Made by a program: the position numbers and the translations under genes. From AC-32 sp963717725 (GTDB lineage Bacteria; Actinomycetota; Thermoleophilia; Gaiellales; Gaiellaceae): a stretch of DNA of 64,000 nt. The stretch covers positions 124,001 to 188,000 of the forward strand of contig CAVQWS010000026.1 of the NCBI GenBank assembly GCA_963717725.1, written 5' to 3'. The notes beneath the pieces are model-generated. The model saw nothing but the letters and a program-made list of their open reading frames with translations. It did no database searches and had not been told where the DNA came from. Below, piece by piece: positions 7,197-14,513 of the stretch; position 1 is the first letter of the stretch, and every line of letters starts with the position of its first letter.

Positions 7197-8572
7197 TTGA
7201 CGAGCGCCGACCGCGCGAAGGCCTTCGCGCCTGGGATCACCGCCGAGGGGTCCGCGCCGAGCCACTGTTCGAGCAGCGAGCAATAGACGCCGCGGAAGTC
7301 CGAGGTCGGCTTCAGGTTGCCGTCGCGGTCGAGGCCGTTCGCGAGGCCCGGGAACTCACCGACCATCTGCCCGCGCGCGCGTGCGCCGATCAGGAAGGCG
7401 GTGCCGGCCGCGCCGTGGTCGGTGCCGTCGCTGCCGTTCTCCTCGCCGCGGCGCCCGAACTCCGACCAGACGAGCGTCAGCACGCGGTCGGCGAGGCCGC
7501 GGGCTTCGAGGTCGCGCTGGAACGCGAGCAGCGTGCGAGCGGTGAGGTCGAGCCCGTCGGCGAGCGCCTGCGGCTGGTCGGAATGCGTGTCGTACTCGCC
7601 CGGCGCGGTCAGCGCGACGCAGTGCAGCGGCAGCTTCGCGGCCAGCATCGCGGCAAGCCCCGCGAGCTGGCGCGGGAAGCCGCTGTCGTCGTCCGGGTAG
7701 GCCACCGGGCTGCCGAAGCCGTGGTCGGAGTTCTTGGCGAACGGCGCGAGCTGCCGGCGCAGGCGGTCGGACTGCTTGATTGCCTTCGCGGCCTGGTTCA
7801 GGAACGGATCGCGGCGGTGCGCGCCGAGCCTGCCGAGCGTCGCGAGCATCCGGTCCTCGACCTCGCCCCAGACGCCCGGCGCCCAGAACGTGTACTGGTT
7901 GGGCGCGGCCAGCGAGGCGACCGGCACCTTGGTCGAGGCCAGCGCGGGCTGGAGCTGGTAGTCGAGCGAGAGCCCCTGCAGCGGGTTGTCGTTCGTCCCG
8001 TGGTGGTCGAGGTAGCGGCCCATCCAGCCGCTCGCCAGGCGCGAATCGGTCGCGCCGACCTCCCAGAAGTGGCGCGAGGTGAAGTGCGACTGGTCGGGGT
8101 GCGTGTAACCGATCGCCGGCATGACCGAGACCTTGCCCTCGCCGTGCAGTGTCGCCAGCGGCTGCAGCTTCGGGTGCCAGTGCAGGCGGGTGTCCTCCGA
8201 GAAGGCAGGGCCGGCCGCATCGGGCAGCGCCAGCGTCGGGCGCAGCTTCCTGTAGTTCGGGTCGAGCGCCGGGTAGAGCACCGACAGCGAATCGGCGCCG
8301 CCGGGCAGGAAGACGGAGACGAGCACCGGCTGCGCGGGCCCCGAGGCTGCCTGCGCGATCCCGTCCTCGAACAGCCGCAGCTTGCCGAGCCCGTAGACCG
8401 AGAGCGCAAGGCCGAGCGCGCCCGAGACGAAGCTGCGCCGGTCGAGGCCCGTGCCCGCGGGCGCCGGCATGCCGGGCTCGATCGCGGGCAGCCCGCGGCC
8501 GGCCTCGGCGGCGCCACGCCGGAGCAGGGAGACGCGCGTGAACTCGTCGCAGTGGTGGCAGGAACGGCTCAT
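7193..8572 (-). CDS. DUF1501 protein (Tat-exported, sulfatase-like fold)
   Basis: A 459-residue DUF1501 protein. The DRRSFVSGALGLALS segment (about 44-58) is a twin-arginine signal set unusually far from the start, as is common in DUF1501 proteins. Family features seen: VFLPGGADSLS, SHFTSRHFWEVG, YDTHSDQ and WSEFGRRGEENGSDGTDHG, the last providing probable metal-binding His and Asp. The N-terminal CHHC motif precedes the signal. The ATG shares one base with the stop of the upstream DUF1800 gene. DUF1800/DUF1501 pairs are widespread, but their biochemical role is not established. Confidence 0.85.
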   Translation of the reverse strand: MSRSCHHCDEFTRVSLLRRGAAEAGRGLPAIEPGMPAPAGTGLDRRSFVSGALGLALSVYGLGKLRLFEDGIAQAASGPAQPVLVSVFLPGGADSLSVLYPALDPNYRKLRPTLALPDAAGPAFSEDTRLHWHPKLQPLATLHGEGKVSVMPAIGYTHPDQSHFTSRHFWEVGATDSRLASGWMGRYLDHHGTNDNPLQGLSLDYQLQPALASTKVPVASLAAPNQYTFWAPGVWGEVEDRMLATLGRLGAHRRDPFLNQAAKAIKQSDRLRRQLAPFAKNSDHGFGSPVAYPDDDSGFPRQLAGLAAMLAAKLPLHCVALTAPGEYDTHSDQPQALADGLDLTARTLLAFQRDLEARGLADRVLTLVWSEFGRRGEENGSDGTDHGAAGTAFLIGARARGQMVGEFPGLANGLDRDGNLKPTSDFRGVYCSLLEQWLGADPSAVIPGAKAFARSALVK

Positions 8573-9907
8573 CAGCAGGTCTGCAGGTCGGGGGCGGTGG
8601 CGAGCAGCTGCCGCAGAGCGTTCTCGATCAGCGGCGGGTACTGCTGCTTCTTCCAGTGGGAGTCGGCATCGCGGAGCGCGTGCCTGGCGAAGCTCGCCAG
8701 CGCCGCCTCGGTCTGCCCGGTGAGCGTCGGCTCCCCCAGCAGCGCGCGGGCGCGCTCGACCAGCTTGTCGGGCTTGCCCGGCACGTGCTTCGCCGACTCC
8801 TTCAGGACCTTCGGCCGGATCGCATAGCCCGCGATCTCCCAGCGCGCGCGGAAGGTGGCCGTGTCGAGCCAGCGCGAGTCGTCCCAGCCGGCGACGTTCG
8901 GCGGGTAGAAGAGCTGCTGGCCGGCGAGCTGGAGCAGCCAGGTCCAGGCTTCGGTGTCGATCCCGCGGCCGAGCCCGCGCAACAGGCCGGCGAGGTAGAG
9001 CGCCGGCGACTTGACCATGCGCGGCCCGGTGTAGAGCGCGGGGTGGCGCAGGATCGCGCCGACGACCGGCGCGATCTCGTAGCCGCTGTGGACGTAGAGG
9101 TGCTCGAGCGAGCGCCGGGTGCCCGCGCTCGGCGGCACCGGCACGAAGTAGCCCCAGAGCTTCGTCACAAAGAACGACGGGTGCTTCCGGTGGTGGACGC
9201 AGAGGCGGCACGAGTCGCGCCAGTCGAAGTGGCCGCGCTTGCCGAAGATGCGCTTCGAGCCGGTGTCGTGACGCTTCGGGTCGTACCGGAAGCGAACCGG
9301 GCCGAGCTTGTTGTTCCACGTGTAGCGGAAGCCGGTCAGCGCCCGGGCTTGCTCGCGAACGTCGTGCTCGGTGTACGCGCCGCGGTCGGCGCCGAGCGTG
9401 AACAGCTCCATCAGCTCGCGCGCGTAGTTCTCGTTCGGCGAGCCCTTCTCGTTGTCGACGCCTGAAAGCCAGAGCAGCATCGCGGGGTCGCGCGTGACCT
9501 CCAGCCAAGAGGCCGGGGAACGAGCTCAGGCCCACCCGGCGGAAGAGCTGGTTCTGGCGCAGCATCAGCTTCGCCGGGCCGACGCCGTCGCGCGAGGTGG
9601 CGAACCAGTCGTGCCAGACGAGCGTCATGCGCTCGTGCAGGGGCTTGCTCGTCCGGACCATCCGGTCGAGCCACCAGAGCTGGTCGTGGCCCCAGCGGTC
9701 GTAGGGCGAGAGCTTCCGTCCTCGGTCGTCGTGCGGCCGCGGACCCTTCAGGCGGTCGCGGCCGGGCCGCATGAGGGCATGGACCGCGCCCTCGAGCCCG
9801 AGCTTCGCGAGGCGCTCGGCCTCGCCGGGGCGGGGGCCGAAGCCCGCACGCCAAAGCAGGCGCTCGGCCTGAGGCTTGCCGAAATGGCCACGGTAGACGG
9901 GCGGCAT
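8572..9907 (-). pseudogene. DUF1800 protein, interrupted by a one-base frameshift
   Basis: About 444 residues once repaired. The N-terminal part (LLWRAGFGPRPGEAERL ... LVWHDWFATS) and the C-terminal part (NENYARELMELFTLG, ALTGFRYTW, PNVAGWDDSRWL) are both typical of DUF1800, but lie in different frames. The join is an extra base (A at 9507/9508 on the + strand). Deleting it gives FPGLWLEVTRDPAMLLWL, the expected sequence. The reading frame of the N-terminal piece, if left unrepaired, runs into the DUF1501 gene and would give a false fusion. Probably functional in the organism if the extra base is an assembly error. Confidence 0.75.
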
Positions 9908-9949
9908 CTTCCGTTCTCTATCGGCGCAGACGCGCCGAATCCTTTATCC

Positions 9950-10735
9950 CTACGCTAGTTCATGCCGCAGAACCGCTGCAACCGCGGTCAGCGCGAGCTG
10001 CGTCTCCTCGTCCGAGGGTTCGCGCGTGGTCACGCGCTGCAGCGCAAGTCCCGGAAGCAGAAAGACCTGCGCGAAGCGGGAGCGCGAGGTCTGGACGAGC
10101 TGCCAGAGCTCCATCGTCAGCGCCAGCGAGAGCAGCGAGACGGCGAAGGGCGTGTAGAGCGCAGGTGCGACCGGCCAGAAGCGGTCGAACGCGATCGAGA
10201 CCGGCACCACCAGCGCGGCGAAGTTCGTCCCGCAGCGAGGCGCGAAGCGCGAGGGCTTCGCCTCGGCGCTCCAGGTCGCGACCAGCCGCCGCTCCTCCGC
10301 GGCCGTGATCGCGCGGTGCTCGGCGCCGTGCAGGAAGAGCGTGCGGCCGCGCAGCATCCAGGCGAGCAGGATGACCGCCGTCCCGATCCCGAGCGGCAGC
10401 GAGGCCGACTGGGGCAGGACGATCAGCGAGAGGGGTGCGAGCAGGGCGGCGACGAGCAGCAGTCGCTCGCCGCGCCCGGCGACTCCGGCGCCGCGGAAGA
10501 GCGGTGCCAGCGCCGAGAAGAGCCTGATCAGCCCGCGCACGAGCGGGATGCGGCGCAGCGCCTCGGGCGGCTGCGGCATCGAGCCCTCGCGCACGCTGCC
10601 GTCGCGAGCCGCGAATGCCCAGTGGTCGGCACTCGCGATCACCACGCCGTCGGCGCGAGCCATGCCGCCCATGCGGGGCAGGTCGGCCGAGCCGTCGGCC
10701 CTGGCCAGGATGTTGAGAACGCCGGCGCGATCCAC
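9950..10735 (-). CDS. DUF1385 membrane protein (YqhQ-like)
   Basis: A 261-residue integral membrane protein. The opening MGGMARADGVVIAS and the central FLHGAEHRAITAAE are the DUF1385 signatures (HGAEH is nearly invariant), followed by CGTNF and three to four hydrophobic helices. The probable GTG start at 10735 gives about 20 residues before the conserved MGG; a start nearer it is possible. Function of the family is unknown; in actinobacteria it often lies near prfA/rpmE, which are not seen here. Confidence 0.82.
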   Translation of the reverse strand: MDRAGVLNILARADGSADLPRMGGMARADGVVIASADHWAFAARDGSVREGSMPQPPEALRRIPLVRGLIRLFSALAPLFRGAGVAGRGERLLLVAALLAPLSLIVLPQSASLPLGIGTAVILLAWMLRGRTLFLHGAEHRAITAAEERRLVATWSAEAKPSRFAPRCGTNFAALVVPVSIAFDRFWPVAPALYTPFAVSLLSLALTMELWQLVQTSRSRFAQVFLLPGLALQRVTTREPSDEETQLALTAVAAVLRHELA

Positions 10736-10756
10736 CCCATCAGGATCGCGTCAGGG

Positions 10757-10784
10757 AGGCCGCCCGGCAAGTGCCGGGCGGCCT
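10757..10784. terminator. Perfect 13-bp inverted repeat between two minus-strand genes
   Basis: Arms 10757-10769 and 10772-10784 (AGGCCGCCCGGCA and its complement) around AG. Very stable GC hairpin downstream of the small membrane-protein gene and just before the DUF1385 start. No U-tract on either strand, so a pausing or mRNA-stability role is as likely as termination. Confidence 0.45.
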
Positions 10785-10804
10785 AGTTGTGTGTCAGTCG
10801 AGTC

Positions 10805-10882
10805 CTACCAGCGGCCGCGCGAGAAGAACCCGAGCAGCAGGAGGACGAGCACGACAATCAGGATGATCCAGAGAATCGACAC
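10805..10882 (-). CDS. 25-residue single-helix membrane micropeptide
   Basis: Short frame from GTG 10882 to TAG 10805-10807, encoding a peptide that is nearly all one hydrophobic helix and ends FFSRGRW. A purine-rich AAGGGGG lies about 7 bases before GTG. The composition (I/L/V run, then a basic aromatic tail) resembles known bacterial membrane micropeptides. A repeated CTTAACCGAGG element lies about 70 bp upstream and recurs before htrA. Too short for homology-based naming. Confidence 0.55.
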   Translation of the reverse strand: MSILWIILIVVLVLLLLGFFSRGRW

Positions 10883-10951
10883 GGTGGAGCCCCCTTCGGC
10901 GGTTGTTGTCGGATGAGTAACGGCGCACCCCGCCGATCGGTTACGGGAACC

Positions 10952-10969
10952 GGCTTAACCGAGGCGTAA
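10952..10969. promoter_or_regulatory. CTTAACC-type box, copy A
   Basis: Contains GGCTTAACCGAGGC (10952-10965) followed by GTAA, i.e. CTTAACCGAGG-CGTAAG, two half-sites at 11-bp pitch as used by OmpR/PhoB-family regulators. The same 14 bases recur at 12947-12960. It lies upstream of the micropeptide gene at 10882. Confidence 0.4.
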
Positions 10970-11025
10970 GCGTATGGCTGAGCCGTTCTGAGCTGGTCTG
11001 ACACGAAGCCGCACCGTTACGCCGA

Positions 11026-11059
11026 AAGCGTGAGGCCCGCATCAGCGGGCCTCATGCTT
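11026..11059 (-). terminator. Intrinsic terminator-like hairpin
   Basis: 15-bp stem (one G-T pair) with a 4-base loop: AAGCGTGAGGCCCGC, ATCA, GCGGGCCTCATGCTT. On the minus strand it is followed by a short CTTT. It lies just downstream of the integrase remnant and would end its transcript. Confidence 0.6.
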
Positions 11060-11070
11060 CTCAGGGGTGA

Positions 11071-11093
11071 AGGGGTACCCGGTGGGTACCAAG
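11071..11093. repeat. GGTACC-rich flanking repeat, left copy
   Basis: AGGGGTACC-C-GGTGGG-TACCAAG. The right copy at 12869-12892 has the same sequence except A for C at the tenth base and one extra G. It starts 4 bases beyond the integrase stop, the usual place for an attachment or arm-type site. Confidence 0.65.
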
Positions 11094-11096
11094 GGG

Positions 11097-11231
11097 CTAC
11101 CCGGTCAGTGCCTCGCCGAGCGCCGTCGTGACCTTCTCGCTCTCGATCTTGTGGACGCAGCCCTGCGTGGTGGCTAGGTCCGCGTGGCGAGCGAAGTCGC
11201 GGACGTGGCCGAGCGGGATCGCGGGGTGGAA
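11097..11231 (-). pseudogene. Tyrosine recombinase/integrase, 3' remnant
   Basis: About 45 codons ending at TAG 11097-11099. PLGHVRDFARHADLATTQ corresponds to the LGH...ATTQ.Y.H box near the C-terminus of phage-type tyrosine integrases; the usual catalytic-Tyr position follows in TTQGCVH, where Tyr is replaced by Cys. The conserved Arg and earlier domains are absent upstream, so the gene is truncated and dead. Confidence 0.6.
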
Positions 11232-11611
11232 GCACCGGCAACAACACCCACGCCTCGTTCCGGGTCAGCCCGGCCACGCGCAAGGTTGGCTTCGTGCTCG
11301 TCAGCGAACTAGGTGGCGCGACGCCGGCGATCAGTTGGAAGGTGCAGGGCTCGCTCGACGGCGACACTGTTGCCGACGGGTCGGCCAGCTTTTCGACCTG
11401 GCCTGCGTAAGCGCAGCCTCCGATCGCCCGCGGCGATCCCGGTTGTCGTTTCTCCCGCGACCACGGGCGTCTCGTCGGTCCTCTGGCTCTCGGGGGAGGA
11501 GGGCCTGCCGGTAACAAGGCCCCGCCGCGCTTCGTCAAGCGGCTGAGAGTCGTAACGAGCGCGAACACGAACGTCACCTACAGGGTCGAGGCGACCCAAC
11601 TTTTGTCCTGA
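11222..11611 (+). pseudogene. Coding-like frame with internal stop, possibly phage-derived
   Basis: One frame reads through with a TAA at 11408-11410. Before the stop is HASFRVSPATRKVGFVLVSE, after it FVKRLRVVTSANTNVTYRVE; both look like beta-rich structural or exported protein segments and unlike the low-complexity Arg/Pro/Ala shadows in other frames. No start codon with a ribosome-binding site. Identity not recognised; GC-rich DNA often keeps long open frames, so this may be chance. Confidence 0.3.
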
Positions 11612-11976
11612 CTTGCGGGGACAGCCGCCGCGGTTCGTCGGTTCCCCGCGAGAGCTACTTCGCCGTCATCCTGCGTGGCCGCGTCCGCGAGGGACCGCGG
11701 GATTGGCCAGTCACGGCCCTCAACGCCAAGACGGGCGCGGCCACCTAAGCAGACGCGATCAACGTCTCGTTCTTGCGTCGCGGGTGGGCCCGTGCCGCCC
11801 GCTCCAGTGAGCAGGCCTGAAGATGGTCCGCTTGGGTCAGCACAGCCGCTGGCTAGCGCTCGTCTTAGACAACGGGTCAGGCGCACGGCCAGTCCGGTGT
11901 CTTGGGGATGCCGGGGCGTCTGGCCCATTATGCTCAGCTAGCCGTCCGGCCCCAGCCGAGAGGGAGGGAAGACCGG

Positions 11977-12198
11977 ATGGCTGGGTTCCTGTTCAGGTTG
12001 GAAACGGTCGAGGGCGAGCCGGCCGAGCCGCCAACGCTGAGCGCGGCGGTTCCGAATTGGAAGCCGGGAGACACAATCGCGCTGGGCAAGCGCATGCTGC
12101 GAGTCGTGGCCTTGCGAGACGTGGACGGCGATGCGCCGCCTGTGCTCGTGGTTGAGGACATCGCAGGCTTAGACGGGTTCGGAGGCAGCATCGGATAG
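11977..12198 (+). CDS. 73-residue protein of unknown function
   Basis: Starts at ATG 11977 behind a strong purine-rich site (GAGGGAGGGAAG, 11960-11971). The protein is acidic and probably beta-rich, with VPNWKPGDTIALG in the middle and APPVLVVED near the end; the word pattern suggests a small folded domain of about 65 residues followed by a Gly-rich tail. I do not recognise a function. It is the only intact gene inside the degenerate element and is followed at once by the stem-loop cluster. Confidence 0.65.
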   Translation: MAGFLFRLETVEGEPAEPPTLSAAVPNWKPGDTIALGKRMLRVVALRDVDGDAPPVLVVEDIAGLDGFGGSIG

Positions 12199-12201
12199 AG
12201 G

Positions 12202-12461
12202 ATCGCTGGAAGTTCGGCTTACCCAGCGATACGGTGGAAGCCGCCCAGTCCTGCGGCAACTGGAGCCGGAGCACCTCATCCTCCCCCCTATGAGGGGCGC
12301 GTTCCTTAGCCGCAGTAGGAAGGCGCCACGCTCCGGCTCCACTTCGTATAAGTCGGACGTCTCTTTCGCCTCGTCCGGAGGTAGTATCCGGGGTTGGAGC
12401 CGAGCGGGAATTAGGGGGGTGGCCCCACTGCGGTCGCTCGGCTCCTCTGGGCGCACCAGAG
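12202..12461. other. Dense stem-loop cluster including a three-way junction (candidate structured RNA)
   Basis: Five strong inverted repeats in 260 bases. H0: ATCGCTGG/CCAGCGAT (12202-12230). S1: a 12-bp perfect outer stem (12261-12272 with 12330-12341) enclosing two adjacent hairpins, 12274-12295 (loop with CCCCCC) and 12296-12327, i.e. a three-way junction with almost no unpaired bases. H2: CGGACG/CGTCCG (12354-12377). S2: 11-bp perfect stem (12396-12406 with 12435-12445). H3: CTCTGG/CCAGAG (12445-12461). The S1 loop bases CCCCCCTA (12283-12290) are exactly complementary to TAGGGGGG inside S2 (12412-12419), so a loop-loop contact is possible. Strand, promoter and function unknown. Confidence 0.5.
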
Positions 12462-12868
12462 CGAGCCGCGCGCTCGATCCGATCGGCCTGCGCTGCCTAT
12501 CCGGTCGGAATGCGGTTCTACGTCGCCGGCGTCTACTCCACGCGCGGCGCCTTCGCGCGCACCTGGGGCGACTAGCTCGCCCGGCTCGCACTTTCCGGCT
12601 CGGGACGACCCTGGGGCGAGGGCGTCGAGGTCAAGCCTGCCAATGACGCGCTCCTCGAGGAGATCGGCAACGGCTGCGTTCACCCGAGCCTCGTCGAGGA
12701 GCCGCAGGCGAACGGCAACGGACTAGTGCCGGTCGAACCAGCTCCGAGCACGGAGCGCGTTCTCACCCCTCGTCGCCGACGTAGACACCGGGCAGGCGTT
12801 CGGCGATGCTCCGGTCGCCGTGGTTTCCTCAATCGAGTACTCGGCCGTCTTGGCCTCCTGAACCGAGC

Positions 12869-12892
12869 AGGGGTACCAGGTGGGGTACCAAG
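12869..12892. repeat. GGTACC-rich flanking repeat, right copy
   Basis: AGGGGTACC-A-GGTGGGG-TACCAAG, the partner of 11071-11093. It defines the likely right end of the integrated element. Confidence 0.65.
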
Positions 12893-12946
12893 ACGCCGCT
12901 CGGATGCCTGCACGCCGCATGGTTGCGAGCGATCCTCGAGCGGAGT

Positions 12947-12965
12947 GGCTTAACCGAGGCTTAAC
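12947..12965. promoter_or_regulatory. CTTAACC-type box, copy B, upstream of htrA
   Basis: GGCTTAACCGAGGC (12947-12960) followed by TTAAC gives CTTAACCGAGG-CTTAAC, a direct repeat at 11-bp pitch. It ends about 31 bp before the -10 hexamer of htrA, a suitable position for an OmpR/PhoB-type activator. Shares 14 identical bases with the box at 10952. Confidence 0.5.
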
Positions 12966-12996
12966 GCCGCGCAACGGGGGTTGAACACGACCCGGA

Positions 12997-13002
12997 TATA
13001 AC
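12997..13002 (+). promoter_or_regulatory. -10 element of htrA (leaderless start)
   Basis: TATAAC, seven bases before GTG 13010, so transcription would begin at or next to the start codon. There is no good -35 hexamer at 17 bp, which fits activation through the upstream repeat box. Confidence 0.5.
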
Positions 13003-13009
13003 GCGGTCC

Positions 13010-14218
13010 GTGGCAGGACGCATGCGGGTGATCTACGCAGCCGGGCTCGTGGCCGCGGCCGCGCTGGGCGGAGCCCTCGCCCTCGGCGGCGCCGCGCTCG
13101 TCGGCGGGCTCGACTCGACCACGACCGTGCGCGAGGTCGCCGCGCCACTCCCTTCGCCCATCTCGCTGAACGAGCCGGCGGCCGCCAGGACCGGTGCCCT
13201 CTCCGTGAACGCGATCTACAAGCACGCAGCGCCCGGGGTCGTCCAGGTGACCGCGACGCAGGTCGTCTCGACCCCGGGCGTCGACCCCTTCGGCTTCGCG
13301 TTCCCGGCGCAGCAGAAGTCCCAGGCGCTCGGCTCCGGCTTCGTGATCGACAAGGCCGGTCATATCGTCACGAACTACCACGTGGTCGAGCACGCGCGCT
13401 CGGTCGAGGTCAGCTTCTCGAACAACGAAAGCATGAAGGCGAAGCTCGTCGGCGCCGATGCGTCCACGGACATCGCGGTCCTGCAGGTGGACACGCATGC
13501 GCGGGCGCTGACCCCGCTCGCCCTCGGCAACTCGGACGCCGTCCGTGTCGGTGACTCGGTCGTCGCGATCGGCAATCCGTTCGGCTACGACCGCACCGTC
13601 ACGGCCGGAATCGTCAGTGCGCTGCAACGCGTGATCCGCGCGCCGAACAGCTACTCGATCGACCACGTGATCCAGACCGATGCCGCCCTGAACAAGGGCA
13701 ACTCGGGCGGGCCGCTGCTCGACGCCCGCGGCGACGTGATCGGCGTCAACTGCCAGATCGCGGCGGGCGACTCGGGCGCGAGCGGCAACGTCGGGATCGG
13801 CTTCGCGGTTCCGATCAACACCGTCAAGACGGTCGCGGCGCAGATCATCAAGAGCGGGCACGCCGAGCACGCGTACCTTGGCATCTCGGTGCAGCCGATC
13901 TCGCAGACCGCGGCCAAGCTCTTCCACCTGCCCGCGATGCACGGCCTGCTTGTCGCGAGCGTCCAGCCCGGCAGCGGGGCCGCCAAGGCCGGTCTGCACG
14001 CGGGGACAGGCAACGCGACGCTAGCCGGCGAGACGTACGCGCTCGGCGGCGACCTGATCACGAAGATCGACTCGACGCCGCTCTACTCGCTCGACCAGCT
14101 CCGCGACGTGATCGGGCAGAAGCAGCCGGGCGACGACGCGGAGCTCGAGGTGTACCGCGGAGACGGAAAACGCACCGTGACAGTCAAGTTGGGACGGCAG
14201 CCGATCTCCCGTGGCTGA
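13010..14218 (+). CDS. htrA: HtrA/DegP-like membrane-anchored serine protease with PDZ domain
   Basis: A 402-residue S1C protease of extracytoplasmic quality control. One N-terminal helix (about 5-33) anchors it. The trypsin-like domain holds His124 (NYHVVEHA), Asp154 (STDIAVL) and Ser232 (GNSGGPLLD). A single PDZ domain occupies about 285-395, starting AYLGISVQPI. The linker is shorter than in large actinobacterial HtrA proteins. GTG 13010 is chosen because a -10 box ends 7 bases before it; ATG 13022 is the alternative. A long terminator follows. The direct-repeat box upstream suggests two-component (envelope-stress) control. Confidence 0.93.
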   Translation: MAGRMRVIYAAGLVAAAALGGALALGGAALVGGLDSTTTVREVAAPLPSPISLNEPAAARTGALSVNAIYKHAAPGVVQVTATQVVSTPGVDPFGFAFPAQQKSQALGSGFVIDKAGHIVTNYHVVEHARSVEVSFSNNESMKAKLVGADASTDIAVLQVDTHARALTPLALGNSDAVRVGDSVVAIGNPFGYDRTVTAGIVSALQRVIRAPNSYSIDHVIQTDAALNKGNSGGPLLDARGDVIGVNCQIAAGDSGASGNVGIGFAVPINTVKTVAAQIIKSGHAEHAYLGISVQPISQTAAKLFHLPAMHGLLVASVQPGSGAAKAGLHAGTGNATLAGETYALGGDLITKIDSTPLYSLDQLRDVIGQKQPGDDAELEVYRGDGKRTVTVKLGRQPISRG

Positions 14219-14293
14219 CCGTTCAGTTGGCCCCAACCCCCTGGGGCCTGGTTCCCGGCCGCGCCGTTCGCCAGCACGGCGCGCCGGGATCGA

Positions 14294-14335
14294 AAGAAGG
14301 AGGCCGGAAGCCTGCCCCGGCCTCCTTCTTGTTTC
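14294..14335 (+). terminator. Rho-independent terminator after htrA
   Basis: Perfect 14-bp stem AAGAAGGAGGCCGG/CCGGCCTCCTTCTT (14294-14307, 14317-14330), 9-base loop, then GTTTCTT. The 170 bases from here to the next gene end (14514) hold no gene I can see. Confidence 0.85.
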
Positions 14336-14513
14336 TTGGAGGGCACGACGCGACGTCGCTGAGGTCCTCGGGCCGCGCTGCCCGCCCCGAGGCGGTGTCC
14401 TCAGTCGCACCCGTAGCCTCCGGCTACGCGCACTCCCTGCGACCTTGCTCAGAACGGCCATCGCACCCCGAGGACGTGCGACGCCGCGCCGAGCCCTCCT
14501 TTCTGCAACGCGA

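Larger units (their letters stand above)
11067..12892. mobile_element. Degenerate remnant of a small integrated element
   Basis: This 1.8-kb stretch is almost gene-free in a window that otherwise has nearly no gaps. It is bounded by near-identical 23/24-base repeats (11071-11093 and 12869-12892). Its left end carries the 3' end of a tyrosine-recombinase gene. Inside are broken coding-like frames (11222-11611; 11660-11750; 12510-12719, the last with an in-frame TAG at 12573), one intact 73-codon gene and a cluster of strong stem-loops. Taken together this looks like a decayed prophage or integrative element with attL/attR-like ends; no capsid, replication or transfer gene is recognisable. Confidence 0.5.

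Noticed and set aside
7193..9907. A single 904-residue DUF1800-DUF1501 fusion protein
   Set aside because: The middle of that frame is Arg/Pro/Ala-rich and unlike any family, while the true DUF1800 C-terminus lies in another frame; one extra base explains the apparent fusion.
12257..12345. Integron attC site or hammerhead ribozyme for the three-way junction
   Set aside because: The ends lack the RYYYAAC/GTTRRRY boxes of attC, and the hammerhead core words CUGAUGA and GAAA are absent.
14336..14513. tRNA or other RNA gene between the htrA terminator and the next gene
   Set aside because: No cloverleaf arms or TTCGA T-loop word; only short GC inverted repeats.
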